From the NCBI GenBank assembly GCA_910578715.1, contig CAJTRL010000011.1, positions 1 to 64,000 on the forward strand: a stretch of 64,000 nucleotides of DNA. Direction: 5' to 3'. Shown piece by piece: positions 50,047-58,113 of this stretch; the stretch's first letter is position 1; each line of letters starts with the position of its first letter. A program made the position numbers and the translations under genes. The notes under the pieces were generated by a model that saw only the letters and a program-made list of their open reading frames with translations, had not been told where the DNA came from and did not search any database. The DNA is from an uncultured Lachnospiraceae bacterium (GTDB lineage: Bacteria; Bacillota; Clostridia; Lachnospirales; Lachnospiraceae).

Positions 50047-51835
50047 ATATGATGTGGATGAAATACTGGAAGACCATTTTGATTTTGGGCAGCTGAAACG
50101 TCTCGGAAATTATATGCTGCCTTATAAAAAGCGGATGGGAGCGGTTATTTTTGTCATGCTCTCCGCATCGGGGCTTACGATGCTGATTCCGCAGTTTTTT
50201 ATGAAGGTGCTGGACGAGTGCATTCCGGCAAAAGACATGAAAGCAATCGGCATGTACTGCATCCTGACGTTTGTAATTGCCCTGTATTCTGCACTGAGTC
50301 TGCGCTATAAAATCAGGGTGACGAATGAAATCGGGCAGAATATTATCCATCAGCTGCGCTCGGATATTTTCGGACATTTACAGGAACTGCCTTTTTCCTA
50401 CTACGATGACAGACCGCACGGGAAAATCCAGGTACGGGTGGTGAACTATGTCAACAGCCTGAGCGATTTGCTTTCCAACGGCATTATCAATACGATTACG
50501 GATTTGTGCAATCTGATTTTTATTCTGGTGTTCATGCTGTTAATTAACGTGCGGCTGACGCTTGTCTGTCTGTGCGGCCTTCCGGTGCTTGTTGCCGTTG
50601 TGGTGCTGATTAAGAAAAAGCAGCGCCGGGCCTGGCAGATTCAGAGCAATAAGCAGTCGAATCTGAACGCCTATATTGCGGAAAGCATCAATGGCATCCG
50701 GGTGACGCAGTCGTTCACGAGAGAAAAGAAAAATTCGGATATTTTCAATTACCTGAGCGGAAGCTATCGTCAGGCATGGATGCGCGCCGTAAAGTTTAAT
50801 TTTCTGATGGGGCCGAGCGTGGATATTATTTCCGCAGTCACAACCTCGTTTGTGTATGTCATCGGCATCCATTACATGCTGGACGGCGGAAAAAGCGGCA
50901 TTACAGTGGGCGTGCTGACTGCGTTTACCGCCTATATCAGCCGGTTCTGGAACCCCATCAATACGCTGGCGAGTTTTTACAATTCGCTGCTGACGGCGAT
51001 TTCCTATCTGGAACGTATTTTTGAGACGATTGACGAGGAAGTGCTTGTAAAAGATGCGCCGGATGCGGCGCCGATGCCGGAAATTGTCGGCAAGGTGGAG
51101 TTCCGGGACGTTGTTTTCAGCTATGAGGAAGGACACAGGATTCTGAACCGGGTCAATTTTACGGCGCCTCCCGGCGCGTCGTTTGCTATTGTCGGGCCGA
51201 CCGGGGCGGGAAAGACGACCATCGTCAATCTGCTCAGCCGTTTTTATAATGTGGATTCCGGGCAGATTCTCATCGACGATGTGGATATTTCCAAAGTGAC
51301 GATTCGCTCTCTGCGGGAGCAGATGGGCGTTATGATGCAGGACAGTTTTGTTTTTTCCGGCACCATAATGGATAACATACGTTATGGAAATATGGATGCT
51401 TCGGATGAGGAGGTCATCCGTGCGGCCAAAACCGTCTGCGCCCATGATTTTATTATGAAAATGGAAAACGGTTACAATACGGAGGTAAACGAGCGGGGAA
51501 GCCGCCTGTCCGCCGGGCAGCGTCAGCTGATTTCCTTTGCGAGAGCGCTTCTTGCAGACCCCCAAATACTGATTCTGGACGAAGCGACTTCCAGCATCGA
51601 CACGGAGACGGAGCTAATCTTGCAAAAAGGATTACAGGAGCTTTTGAAAGGCCGGACGTCTTTCATCATTGCGCACAGACTTTCCACGATTCAGAACGCG
51701 GACTGCATCATGTATGTTGACAAAGGCGATATTCTGGAGAGAGGGACGCATGAGGAGCTTCTGGCAGAAAAAGGAGAATATTACAGACTGTATATGTCCC
51801 AGTTCGATTTCCTGAAAACCGCAAAAGTCTGTTAA
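50033..51835 (+). CDS. ABC exporter half-transporter, catalytic half
   Basis: The 600-residue protein has six membrane helices and an NBD with Walker A GPTGAGKTT, canonical Walker B plus catalytic glutamate (ILDEATSSID) and H-loop His (IIAHRLST), but an altered signature LSAGQRQLISFARALL. In the heterodimer its Walker and His elements would pair with the intact LSGGQ of the upstream partner to form the single hydrolytic site, while the other site is inactive. It starts 14 bases before the end of the upstream gene, with AAAGGG preceding the ATG. Confidence 0.93.
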   Translation: MARNRYDVDEILEDHFDFGQLKRLGNYMLPYKKRMGAVIFVMLSASGLTMLIPQFFMKVLDECIPAKDMKAIGMYCILTFVIALYSALSLRYKIRVTNEIGQNIIHQLRSDIFGHLQELPFSYYDDRPHGKIQVRVVNYVNSLSDLLSNGIINTITDLCNLIFILVFMLLINVRLTLVCLCGLPVLVAVVVLIKKKQRRAWQIQSNKQSNLNAYIAESINGIRVTQSFTREKKNSDIFNYLSGSYRQAWMRAVKFNFLMGPSVDIISAVTTSFVYVIGIHYMLDGGKSGITVGVLTAFTAYISRFWNPINTLASFYNSLLTAISYLERIFETIDEEVLVKDAPDAAPMPEIVGKVEFRDVVFSYEEGHRILNRVNFTAPPGASFAIVGPTGAGKTTIVNLLSRFYNVDSGQILIDDVDISKVTIRSLREQMGVMMQDSFVFSGTIMDNIRYGNMDASDEEVIRAAKTVCAHDFIMKMENGYNTEVNERGSRLSAGQRQLISFARALLADPQILILDEATSSIDTETELILQKGLQELLKGRTSFIIAHRLSTIQNADCIMYVDKGDILERGTHEELLAEKGEYYRLYMSQFDFLKTAKVC

Positions 51836-51848
51836 AGAATGATATTTT

Positions 51849-51895
51849 GCTCATTTCCCGCATAGAGTATAACAACATCGTATGCGGGAATGAGC
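51849..51895 (+). promoter_or_regulatory. Hairpin immediately upstream of the cwlD start codon
   Basis: GCTCATT-CCCGCATA pairs with TATGCGGGAATGAGC (15 bp with one bulged T) around a 16-base loop. The right arm ends 2 bases before the ATG and contains the only ribosome-binding-like G-rich stretch, so the fold would hide it. No T run follows, so it is not a terminator. Confidence 0.5.
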
Positions 51896-51897
51896 GG

Positions 51898-52611
51898 ATG
51901 AAAAGAGAAGAAAATCTGAAATTGGCAATCAGAATCATGACGGCGCTTGTAGGTATTGCGGCCGTCTATTTTGTGTTATACGGAAGAAGTGAGCAGGCTT
52001 CTTCCGACAAAGTTAAGCAGGGAAAAGAAAAGCCCTGTGTGGTGATTGATGCGGGACACGGGGGCGCGGACCCGGGCAAGGTAGGCATTAACGGTGCGCT
52101 GGAAAAAGATATTAATCTGGAAATTGCGGAAAAATTAAAGATGTTTCTGGAACAGGAAGATATCGAAGTCATTCTGACGCGGGATTCCGACAGCGGGCTG
52201 TACGATGAAAACGCGACCAACAAAAAAGTACAGGACATGAAAAGACGGGTTGAAATCATAGAAACAAATCATCCGGTTCTGACGGTCAGCATTCATCAGA
52301 ACAGTTACCACGAAGAATATGTGCATGGGGCGCAGACATTTTACTATGCGACCAGCGAACAGAGTAAAATACTTGCAGAAAAAATACAACTGTTATTATT
52401 AGACGAAATTGACGATGACAATACCCGGCTGGCAAAAAGCAACGATAGTTATTATTTGCTCAAAAAAACATCCACGCCAATCGTAATCGTGGAATGCGGA
52501 TTCCTTTCCAATAGCGAAGAAGCAAAAAAACTGACATCGGAAGAATACCAGGAAAAGATGGCCTGGGCAATCCACCTGGGCATTCTGCAATATATTAATA
52601 GTCAGAAATAA
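51898..52611 (+). CDS. cwlD: Germination-specific muramoyl-alanine amidase CwlD
   Basis: CwlD makes the muramic-delta-lactam needed for spore cortex recognition at germination. The 237-residue product has an N-terminal hydrophobic anchor (LAIRIMTALVGIAAVYFVLYG) and an amidase_3 domain with VVIDAGHGGADPG (zinc His), LEKDINLEIAEKLK, VSIHQNSY (second zinc His) and the catalytic Glu in IVIVECGFLSNSEEA. The length equals Bacillus CwlD. ATG 51898 is used; a TTG at 51847 would add residues from the hairpin. It implies a spore-former. Confidence 0.9.
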   Translation: MKREENLKLAIRIMTALVGIAAVYFVLYGRSEQASSDKVKQGKEKPCVVIDAGHGGADPGKVGINGALEKDINLEIAEKLKMFLEQEDIEVILTRDSDSGLYDENATNKKVQDMKRRVEIIETNHPVLTVSIHQNSYHEEYVHGAQTFYYATSEQSKILAEKIQLLLLDEIDDDNTRLAKSNDSYYLLKKTSTPIVIVECGFLSNSEEAKKLTSEEYQEKMAWAIHLGILQYINSQK

Positions 52612-52634
52612 AAATTTATGTTATAATGTACCCA

Positions 52635-52742
52635 GTGCAAAAGAAAAACAAGCGACGCGAAGCGGCATTTGTTTTTCTTGCACGGGTAACGAGCAAACGT
52701 TCGGCGAAAGCCGAACAGGAAGCGCTGAAAGCGCGGGTTTGC
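52635..52742 (+). other. Structured sequence upstream of the Sua5-type gene
   Basis: Hairpin 1 (52635-52683) pairs GTGCAA...GAAAAACAA with TTGTTTTTC-TTGCAC. It is followed by a three-way-junction-like fold (52693-52742): GCAAAC / GTTTGC enclosing a perfect GTTCGGC-GAAA-GCCGAAC hairpin and a GCGCT-GAA-AGCGC hairpin. A TATAAT lies just before it at 52622-52627. It may be a leader RNA or a member of a repeat family. GTTTGC / GCAAAC pairing recurs in the atpB-atpE gap. Confidence 0.5.
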
Positions 52743-52786
52743 GAGTAATGCTGAGCAAAAGAAAAAACAAGAGGAAGCGCAAAACT

Positions 52787-53836
52787 GTGGACACACAGAT
52801 AATTCAGGTAAAGGAACAGCATACACAGGAGGGACTGCTGCGGCGGGCCGGAGAAATTGTCAGAGTGGGCGGGCTGGTCGCATTTCCGACGGAAACGGTT
52901 TACGGTCTGGGCGGCGACGCGCTGAATCCTGATTCGGCAAGGAAAATATACGCGGCCAAAGGCAGACCTTCCGACAATCCGCTGATTGTCCATATATGCC
53001 GGATGGAAGATTTGCCCTGTCTTGTCAGGGAAATACCGGAAGCGGCGGAGAAGCTGGCGGAAGCCTTCTGGCCGGGACCGCTTACGATGATTTTTCATAA
53101 ATCCCCGGCAGTTCCGCCCGAAACGACGGGCGGGCTTGATACGGTGGCCGTCAGGATGCCTTCCCATAAGACGGCACTGGCTTTTATAAGAGAGGCCGGC
53201 GGGTATGTGGCGGCGCCGAGCGCCAACCGTTCCGGGAAACCGAGTCCCACCAGTGCAAAATATGTGGCGGAGGATATGGATGGCCGCATCGAAATGATTA
53301 TCGACGGGGGCGATGTGGAAATCGGACTGGAATCGACCATCGTTGATTTGACGGAAGAGTACCCCGTGATTTTAAGGCCGGGTTATATTACGAAAGAAAT
53401 GCTGGAAGAAGTTGTCGGTTTTGTCCGGGAAGACGGGACGATGATGTCGGATGAGAGCGGGCAGGCGCCCAAAGCGCCGGGCATGAAATATCGGCATTAC
53501 GCGCCCAAAGGAACCCTGGTGATTGTGGATGGAAGCGAAGAGAAGGTGACGGCGTATATTAATGAACAGCTGGAGCGTCTGAAAGGGGAAGGCCACAAAA
53601 CGGGAGTCATCGGGACGGACAAAACGATTGCCCGTTACCGGGGAGATATTTGTAAGAGCGCCGGAAACAGAGAAGATGAAAGAACGATAGCCAGAGAGCT
53701 GTACCGGATATTGCGTGAGTTCGACGACGAAGAGGTAAGTGCAATCTTTTCGGAATCTTTTGATACGGCCGGAATTGGACAGGCTATCATGAACAGGCTG
53801 CTTAAAGCGGCCGGACATCAAATTGTATATTTATAA
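52787..53836 (+). CDS. tsaC: L-threonylcarbamoyladenylate synthase (Sua5/TsaC type)
   Basis: The enzyme makes threonylcarbamoyl-AMP, the first step of t6A synthesis on tRNAs reading ANN codons. The product has the YrdC domain (GGLVAFPTETVYGLGGDALNPDSARKIYAAKGRPSDNPLIVHI, SANRSGKPSPTSA, LESTIVDL, ILRPGYI) and a C-terminal Sua5 domain (APGMKYRHYAPKGTLVIVDG). GTG 52787 (349 aa) is preferred because GAGGAA lies 10 bases upstream; ATG 52748 would add 13 lysine/arginine-rich residues overlapping the structured leader and has no ribosome binding site. Confidence 0.92.
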   Translation: MDTQIIQVKEQHTQEGLLRRAGEIVRVGGLVAFPTETVYGLGGDALNPDSARKIYAAKGRPSDNPLIVHICRMEDLPCLVREIPEAAEKLAEAFWPGPLTMIFHKSPAVPPETTGGLDTVAVRMPSHKTALAFIREAGGYVAAPSANRSGKPSPTSAKYVAEDMDGRIEMIIDGGDVEIGLESTIVDLTEEYPVILRPGYITKEMLEEVVGFVREDGTMMSDESGQAPKAPGMKYRHYAPKGTLVIVDGSEEKVTAYINEQLERLKGEGHKTGVIGTDKTIARYRGDICKSAGNREDERTIARELYRILREFDDEEVSAIFSESFDTAGIGQAIMNRLLKAAGHQIVYL

Positions 53837-53904
53837 TTACTGGTGTTATTATTTTACTGAATATATAAAATAACATACGTTTTAAAACTGAGGAGGGAAA
53901 GAAT

Positions 53905-54336
53905 ATGATAGGAATCGGAAGCGACCACGGCGGTTATGATTTGAAACAGGCAGTCATTGCACATTTGAAAGAACGGGAAATCGCATATAAGGATTTTGGA
54001 TGTATGGACAAAAATTCCTGCGACTATCCTGTTTATGGCAGAGCGGTGGCGGAAGCGGTGGCGGATGGCACCTGTGAAAAAGGAATTGTTATCTGTACGA
54101 CGGGAATCGGTATTTCCATTGTAGCCAATAAAGTGCCGGGCATCCGCTGCGCGTTGTGCGCCGACACGGTGACGGCACAGCTTACCAGACTGCATAACGA
54201 TGCGAACATGCTGGCGATGGGAGGCGGAATCATCGGTCCCAATCTGGCGCTTAGTATTGTAGATATATTTCTTAATACGGAGTTTTCGGGAGAAGAAAAG
54301 CATTGCAGAAGAGTGGGAATGATTGAAAATCACTGA
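53905..54336 (+). CDS. rpiB: Ribose-5-phosphate isomerase B
   Basis: RpiB interconverts ribose-5-phosphate and ribulose-5-phosphate in the pentose phosphate pathway. The 143-residue product has IGIGSDHGGYDLKQAV at the N-terminus, the DYPVYGRAVAEAV segment, the catalytic-cysteine loop ICTTGIGISIVANKVPGIRCAL and the NDANMLAMGGGIIGP motif. AGGAGGG precedes the ATG. It follows the Sua5-type gene, an order seen in many Firmicutes. Confidence 0.95.
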   Translation: MIGIGSDHGGYDLKQAVIAHLKEREIAYKDFGCMDKNSCDYPVYGRAVAEAVADGTCEKGIVICTTGIGISIVANKVPGIRCALCADTVTAQLTRLHNDANMLAMGGGIIGPNLALSIVDIFLNTEFSGEEKHCRRVGMIENH

Positions 54337-54384
54337 CGGATGCGGGAAAATATCGCAGGCTGTGAGAAAGGCATGGTTAATTAT

Positions 54385-55581
54385 ATGAAAATCAGGCAGA
54401 AAATGGCGGCCGCATTATTTCTGCTGTTGCTTGTGGCAGTGCCTGTTTCCGTTTATGCGACCGAGGAGACGAGGCAGCAAATTGAAGAGGCTGAGCGTGA
54501 GAAAGAAAATACGGAATCACAGCTTGATGAAACGAGAGAGAATCTGGATGAGCTGAATGAACAGAAAGATTCTCTGGAAGGCACTTTGTCAAATCTGAAT
54601 ACGGAATTGACCCAGGTAAGCAATAACCTGAATGAGCTGGAAGGCAAAATCGCGGCAAAAGAGGCGGAAATCGAAGAGACGAACCAGATGATTGAAGTAA
54701 CAAATCAGGAGCTGGAAGAAGCGATTGCCATCAAGGACAAACAGTACGAGAGCATGAAGAAGCAGATTAAGTTCATGTATGAAAAGAGCGATAATCTGTA
54801 TCTGGAAATGCTCTTTTCAGCGGGCAGTTTTGGAGAAGCCCTGAACCGGACGGACTATATCGAGCAGCTTTCGGCATATCAGCAGAAAACGCTTCAGGAG
54901 TATAAAGACACACAGACACAGATTGAAGAAATAGCCGCCGAGCTGGAAACGGCGAAAGCACAGCTTGAAAGCGACAAGAGCGAGCTGGACAATTATAAGG
55001 TCCAGGTGGTGGCGGAGCAGAGCCGGGTTTCCGGGCTTGTCAGCCAGGCGAACAATTCCCTGACGGCCACATCCAGCCAGATTTCCGACGCGGAAGCGGC
55101 GGCTGACGCTTACGAGCAGAAATTAAAGGAACAGGAAGAAGAACTGACGGCGCTGCGGGCAAAGCTGGCGGAAGAAATCCGTATGGCGGAACTGGCCGCC
55201 CAGTCGAGCTGGAGGGATATTTCCGAGGTGAATTTTGCGGAAGGGGACAGATATCTGCTGGCTAATCTGATTTATTGTGAAGCGGGTTCCGAGTCTTACA
55301 GCGGACAGGTTGCGGTAGGAAGCGTAGTCATCAACCGGGTGCTGAGTTCGGTTTATCCAGATACCATAGTGGGTGTTATTTATCAGTCGGGACAGTTTTC
55401 GCCGGTGGCGAGCGGAAGACTGGCGCTGGCGCTGACGGAAGGAAGGGCGACGGCAAGCTGTTATCAGGCGGCGGACGAAGTAATGTCCGGGACAACGAAT
55501 GTCGGAACATGCGTATACTTCAGGACGCCGGTAGAGGGCGTTACGCCAAGATATACGATTGGCGGGCATATTTTCTATTAA
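54385..55581 (+). CDS. Secreted coiled-coil protein with SleB-type cell-wall hydrolase domain
   Basis: The 398-residue product has a signal peptide (MKIRQKMAAALFLLLLVAVPVSVYA), a long coiled coil resembling PcsB/CwlO N-domains (IEEAEREKENTESQLDETRENLDELNEQKDSLEG... with a MYEKSDNLYLEMLFSAGSFGEALNR break), and a C-terminal hydrolase_2/SleB domain (ANLIYCEAGSESYSGQVAVGSVVINRV...CVYFRT). SleB domains degrade peptidoglycan, often spore cortex. ATG 54385 is used because it begins the signal peptide; ATG 54373 is in frame. It ends exactly where the convergent DUF402 gene's stop begins. Confidence 0.88.
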   Translation: MKIRQKMAAALFLLLLVAVPVSVYATEETRQQIEEAEREKENTESQLDETRENLDELNEQKDSLEGTLSNLNTELTQVSNNLNELEGKIAAKEAEIEETNQMIEVTNQELEEAIAIKDKQYESMKKQIKFMYEKSDNLYLEMLFSAGSFGEALNRTDYIEQLSAYQQKTLQEYKDTQTQIEEIAAELETAKAQLESDKSELDNYKVQVVAEQSRVSGLVSQANNSLTATSSQISDAEAAADAYEQKLKEQEEELTALRAKLAEEIRMAELAAQSSWRDISEVNFAEGDRYLLANLIYCEAGSESYSGQVAVGSVVINRVLSSVYPDTIVGVIYQSGQFSPVASGRLALALTEGRATASCYQAADEVMSGTTNVGTCVYFRTPVEGVTPRYTIGGHIFY

Positions 55582-56076
55582 TTATACCGGCTGTTCATTA
55601 TGTATAAAACGTTCGATGGGCTCTTTGAGCGTATCGAATCTGCCGGAATAAATAATATCCAGAAGCCGGCTTAAACTGAGCAGTGATTTTTTGAGTGTAT
55701 CTTCGGAAATAAGTTCCTCATTGAGGGCGGTGACGAGCTCATCAATATCTACTACTTTGACAAAACCGTCGGGATAGACGATGACGTCCGCAAGAAGGTC
55801 TGTAAAGATATAGGTATTGGTTTCCGGTTTGTAGTCATGCTCTACAATATCGCAGTACCAGTAGAGCAGAGAATTATCTTCTCTGTAAAATTTGCTGACT
55901 TTACAGCCTTCTTTCAGAAAATAGCAGGAGTAGCCATGATGAAGGTCTTTTCGGGGCTTTAAGGAATGCCAGCCGGTAACGATAAGTTCTTCGTCCTGAT
56001 ATAAAATCCGGTCGTCTTTTAACAGGACACATTCTTCGGGAATGATTCTTTTGCGGTATAAAATAGGCGCTGGCAT
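55582..56076 (-). CDS. DUF402 family protein (nucleoside diphosphatase-like)
   Basis: A 164-residue DUF402 protein: ILYRKRIIPEECVLLKDDRILYQDEELIVTGWHSLKPRKDLHHGYSCYFLKEGCKVSKFYREDNSLLYWYCDIVEHDYKPETNTYIFTDLLADVIVYPDG. The family fold (FomD-like) binds Mn/Mg and in studied members hydrolyses nucleoside di- or triphosphate conjugates. The acidic residues in WYCDIV, TDLLADVIV and DIDELV are the expected metal ligands. ATG 56076 (MPAPILY) follows AGGAGG. It is a lone minus-strand gene whose stop abuts its neighbour with no gap. Confidence 0.85.
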   Translation of the reverse strand: MPAPILYRKRIIPEECVLLKDDRILYQDEELIVTGWHSLKPRKDLHHGYSCYFLKEGCKVSKFYREDNSLLYWYCDIVEHDYKPETNTYIFTDLLADVIVYPDGFVKVVDIDELVTALNEELISEDTLKKSLLSLSRLLDIIYSGRFDTLKEPIERFIHNEQPV

Positions 56077-56212
56077 AATACCTCCTGAAATATTGAAATT
56101 CATAGCTGCATATGATGAAGTGTATAATAAGAAAGTACACTGATGAAGGGGAAAAGTCAACGGGTATTTGTCTGACTTATCTCTGGCTTTTATCTGTTTT
56201 TTACAATAATAC

Positions 56213-56241
56213 TGGACATTACGGCAAAAAATGGGTATAAT
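56213..56241 (+). promoter_or_regulatory. Promoter of the atp operon
   Basis: TGGACA (56213-56218), 17 bases, TATAAT (56236-56241), about 35 bases upstream of the first gene of the operon. One mismatch from each consensus half at most. Confidence 0.75.
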
Positions 56242-56275
56242 TTATCTGCATATAGCGTGAAAAGAAGGGGAAAAA

Positions 56276-56563
56276 GTGAAGTATAATCGTAACGTTTATC
56301 ATTCTCTTATGATGATAAGTCAGTTTGGCATCAATATGCTTGTTCCCATATTCCTATGCTCTTTTATTGGAATCGAAATAGATAAAAGGTGTGGGACTTC
56401 TTTTTGGGTGGTTATTCTGTTTTTCATAGGAGCGGCGGCCGGATTCCGGAATGTTTTCCGGTTTGCCAGAAAAATCTATGAAAGACCGGCACAGACGCGG
56501 AAGCACAGGAAAATGGAGCAGAAAGAAGTACAACATGGAAAAAGACAGGAAGATAAAAATTGA
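56276..56563 (+). CDS. atpZ: AtpZ/AtpI-family ATP synthase accessory protein
   Basis: A 95-residue membrane protein with two helices: HSLMMISQFGINMLVPIFLCSFIGIEIDKRCGTSFWVVILFFIGAAAGFRNVFRFARKIY, the AtpZ motif being the polar GIEIDKRCGT between helices. These proteins assist c-ring assembly or carry Mg/Ca across the membrane. It starts with GTG 56276 after AAGGGGAAAA. It overlaps the next gene by 29 bases. Confidence 0.83.
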   Translation: MKYNRNVYHSLMMISQFGINMLVPIFLCSFIGIEIDKRCGTSFWVVILFFIGAAAGFRNVFRFARKIYERPAQTRKHRKMEQKEVQHGKRQEDKN

Positions 56564-56936
56564 TGCAACATTATTTGATTTGTGTCTCGGTATTTTTCTA
56601 TATGGCATTGTGTGCCAAATCGTCGTTTTGTTTTTTTCCCGAAAACCGGAATATAGCATTGGTCTGTGGATTGGAGTCATTCTCGCGGCGGCGGGCTCTG
56701 TTCATATGTGGTGGACGATTGACAGAAGCCTCGATATGGCGTCAAAAGATGCGTCCAAAACGGTAGGAACACAGTATCTGCTGCGCTATTTTATTCTGGC
56801 CGCGGTTCTGGCCCTGCTGGCGGTAAGCGGGTTTGCCAACCCTCTTCTGGCCTTTTTAGGTTATATGGGAATGAAAGTATCTGCTTATATGCAGCCTTTT
56901 ACCCGGAAGATTAGTGACAAAGTTTTTAAAATATAA
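56535..56936 (+). CDS. atpI: ATP synthase subunit I-like membrane protein
   Basis: A 133-residue protein with four hydrophobic helices (LFDLCLGIFLYGIVCQIVVLFF, IGLWIGVILAAAGSVHMWW, LLRYFILAAVLALLAVSGF, LLAFLGYMGMKVSAY). The position between AtpZ and the a subunit and the topology match AtpI (UncI), a chaperone for c-ring assembly. The sequence is weakly conserved. ATG 56535 (MEKDRKIK) is chosen after an AGAAAGAAG site, giving a 29-base overlap with atpZ. Confidence 0.75.
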   Translation: MEKDRKIKIDATLFDLCLGIFLYGIVCQIVVLFFSRKPEYSIGLWIGVILAAAGSVHMWWTIDRSLDMASKDASKTVGTQYLLRYFILAAVLALLAVSGFANPLLAFLGYMGMKVSAYMQPFTRKISDKVFKI

Positions 56937-56974
56937 TAGAAAGATATAAAATACGTTGATAAGGAGGTGAGAAT

Positions 56975-57700
56975 ATGGGACAGGGAATTTTATTGTCCGG
57001 GGGTGCGGATATTGATTTTATGATACACGGTGTTTTTTCGTATCAGCTCTTTGGACAGACGGTCTGGATTACAACGACGCATGTCTGCGTTCTGATAGTC
57101 ATGCTGGTAATTATCGGATTCTGTCTGGCGGCGAACAGGGCGGTTAAACACGCATCGGAAGTGCCGGGGACTTTCCAGAATATCGCGGAAATGGTTGTAG
57201 AGATGCTGGATAACATGATTGGCGGCGTTATGGGTAAATTTTCTCCCCAGTTCCGCAACTATATCGGAACCATTTTTATCTTTATTTTATTGAGCAATAT
57301 TTCCGGTCTGTTCGGGCTTCGTCCGCCGACCGCGGATTACGGTGTGACGCTTCCGCTCGGTATCATGACTTTTACGCTGATTCATTTTAATAAATTCAGG
57401 TATCAGAAAGTAAAAGGCGTTATCGCCGGATTGTGCGACCCGTGGCCGATATGGGCGCCTATTAACGTGATAGGCGACGTCGCGGTGCCGATATCTTTAT
57501 CGCTGCGTCTTTTTGCAAACGTTCTTTCGGGAACGGTAATGATGGCGCTGATTTATGGACTGCTGTCAAAGATAGCGATTATATGGCCGGCGGCGCTTCA
57601 TGTTTATTTTGATTTGTTCTCCGGAGCAATTCAGACGTATGTATTCTGTATGTTGACGATGACGTACATTACGGACGCATGTACAACATCAGAAAGCTAA
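56975..57700 (+). CDS. atpB: ATP synthase F0 subunit a
   Basis: The a subunit forms the ion half-channels beside the c ring. The 241-residue product has the conserved stator arginine in ISLSLRLFANVLSGTVM and the C-terminal YFDLFSGAIQTYVFCMLTMTYI helix; HIFI-like helices precede. GGAGG lies upstream of the ATG. It is followed by an unusual 115-base gap rich in hairpins before the c-subunit gene. Confidence 0.94.
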   Translation: MGQGILLSGGADIDFMIHGVFSYQLFGQTVWITTTHVCVLIVMLVIIGFCLAANRAVKHASEVPGTFQNIAEMVVEMLDNMIGGVMGKFSPQFRNYIGTIFIFILLSNISGLFGLRPPTADYGVTLPLGIMTFTLIHFNKFRYQKVKGVIAGLCDPWPIWAPINVIGDVAVPISLSLRLFANVLSGTVMMALIYGLLSKIAIIWPAALHVYFDLFSGAIQTYVFCMLTMTYITDACTTSES

Positions 57701-57701
57701 T

Positions 57702-57793
57702 GTCGAAAATCAGAGATTTTCGACTGCGAGTTTGCGTGCGCAAACATCGCGGGCTGAGAAATGTTTTATGTTATGAAACCTGAAAAATCAGGT
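57702..57793 (+). promoter_or_regulatory. Three hairpins in the atpB-atpE intergenic region
   Basis: Hairpin 1: GTCGAAAATC / GATTTTCGAC (57702-57724). Hairpin 2: GTTTGCG / CGCAAAC (57730-57745) closed by GCG / CGC. Hairpin 3: ACCTGA / TCAGGT (57778-57793), just ahead of the AAGGAGG of atpE. None has a T run. They may mark mRNA processing and translation control for the highly made c subunit. Confidence 0.7.
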
Positions 57794-57815
57794 AATCAAT
57801 AAGGAGGAAATGAAA

Positions 57816-58067
57816 ATGGAATTTAACACTAATTTTATCTTGGGATGTTCGGCAATCGGAGCAGGTCTTGCGGTTATCGCTGGTATCGGACCTGGTGTTG
57901 GTCAGGGTATTGCAGCAGGGCATGCGGCGGCGGCTGTAGGAAGAAATCCGGGCGCAAAATCTGACGTTACTTCTACCATGTTACTGGGTCAGGCAGTTGC
58001 CGAGACAACAGGTTTGTACGGTCTGCTTATCGCAATGCTGCTCTTATTCGTAAAACCCCTCGTATAG
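57816..58067 (+). CDS. atpE: ATP synthase F0 subunit c, sodium-type
   Basis: The c subunit forms the rotor ring. The 83-residue protein has two helices: GPGVGQGIAAGHA with Gln30, and LLGQAVAETTGLYGLLIAMLLLF with the ion-carrying Glu63 followed by Thr64, Thr65 and Tyr68. The set Gln, Glu, Ser/Thr, Thr, Tyr is the sodium-coordinating set of Ilyobacter- and Acetobacterium-type c subunits. So the enzyme is predicted to use Na+. ATG 57816 is chosen because AAGGAGG ends at 57807, too close to ATG 57810. Confidence 0.93.
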   Translation: MEFNTNFILGCSAIGAGLAVIAGIGPGVGQGIAAGHAAAAVGRNPGAKSDVTSTMLLGQAVAETTGLYGLLIAMLLLFVKPLV

Positions 58068-58113
58068 TGCGAAGGGAATTTCGCTATAACGAATAAGAAA
58101 GGAGGCAGGGGGC

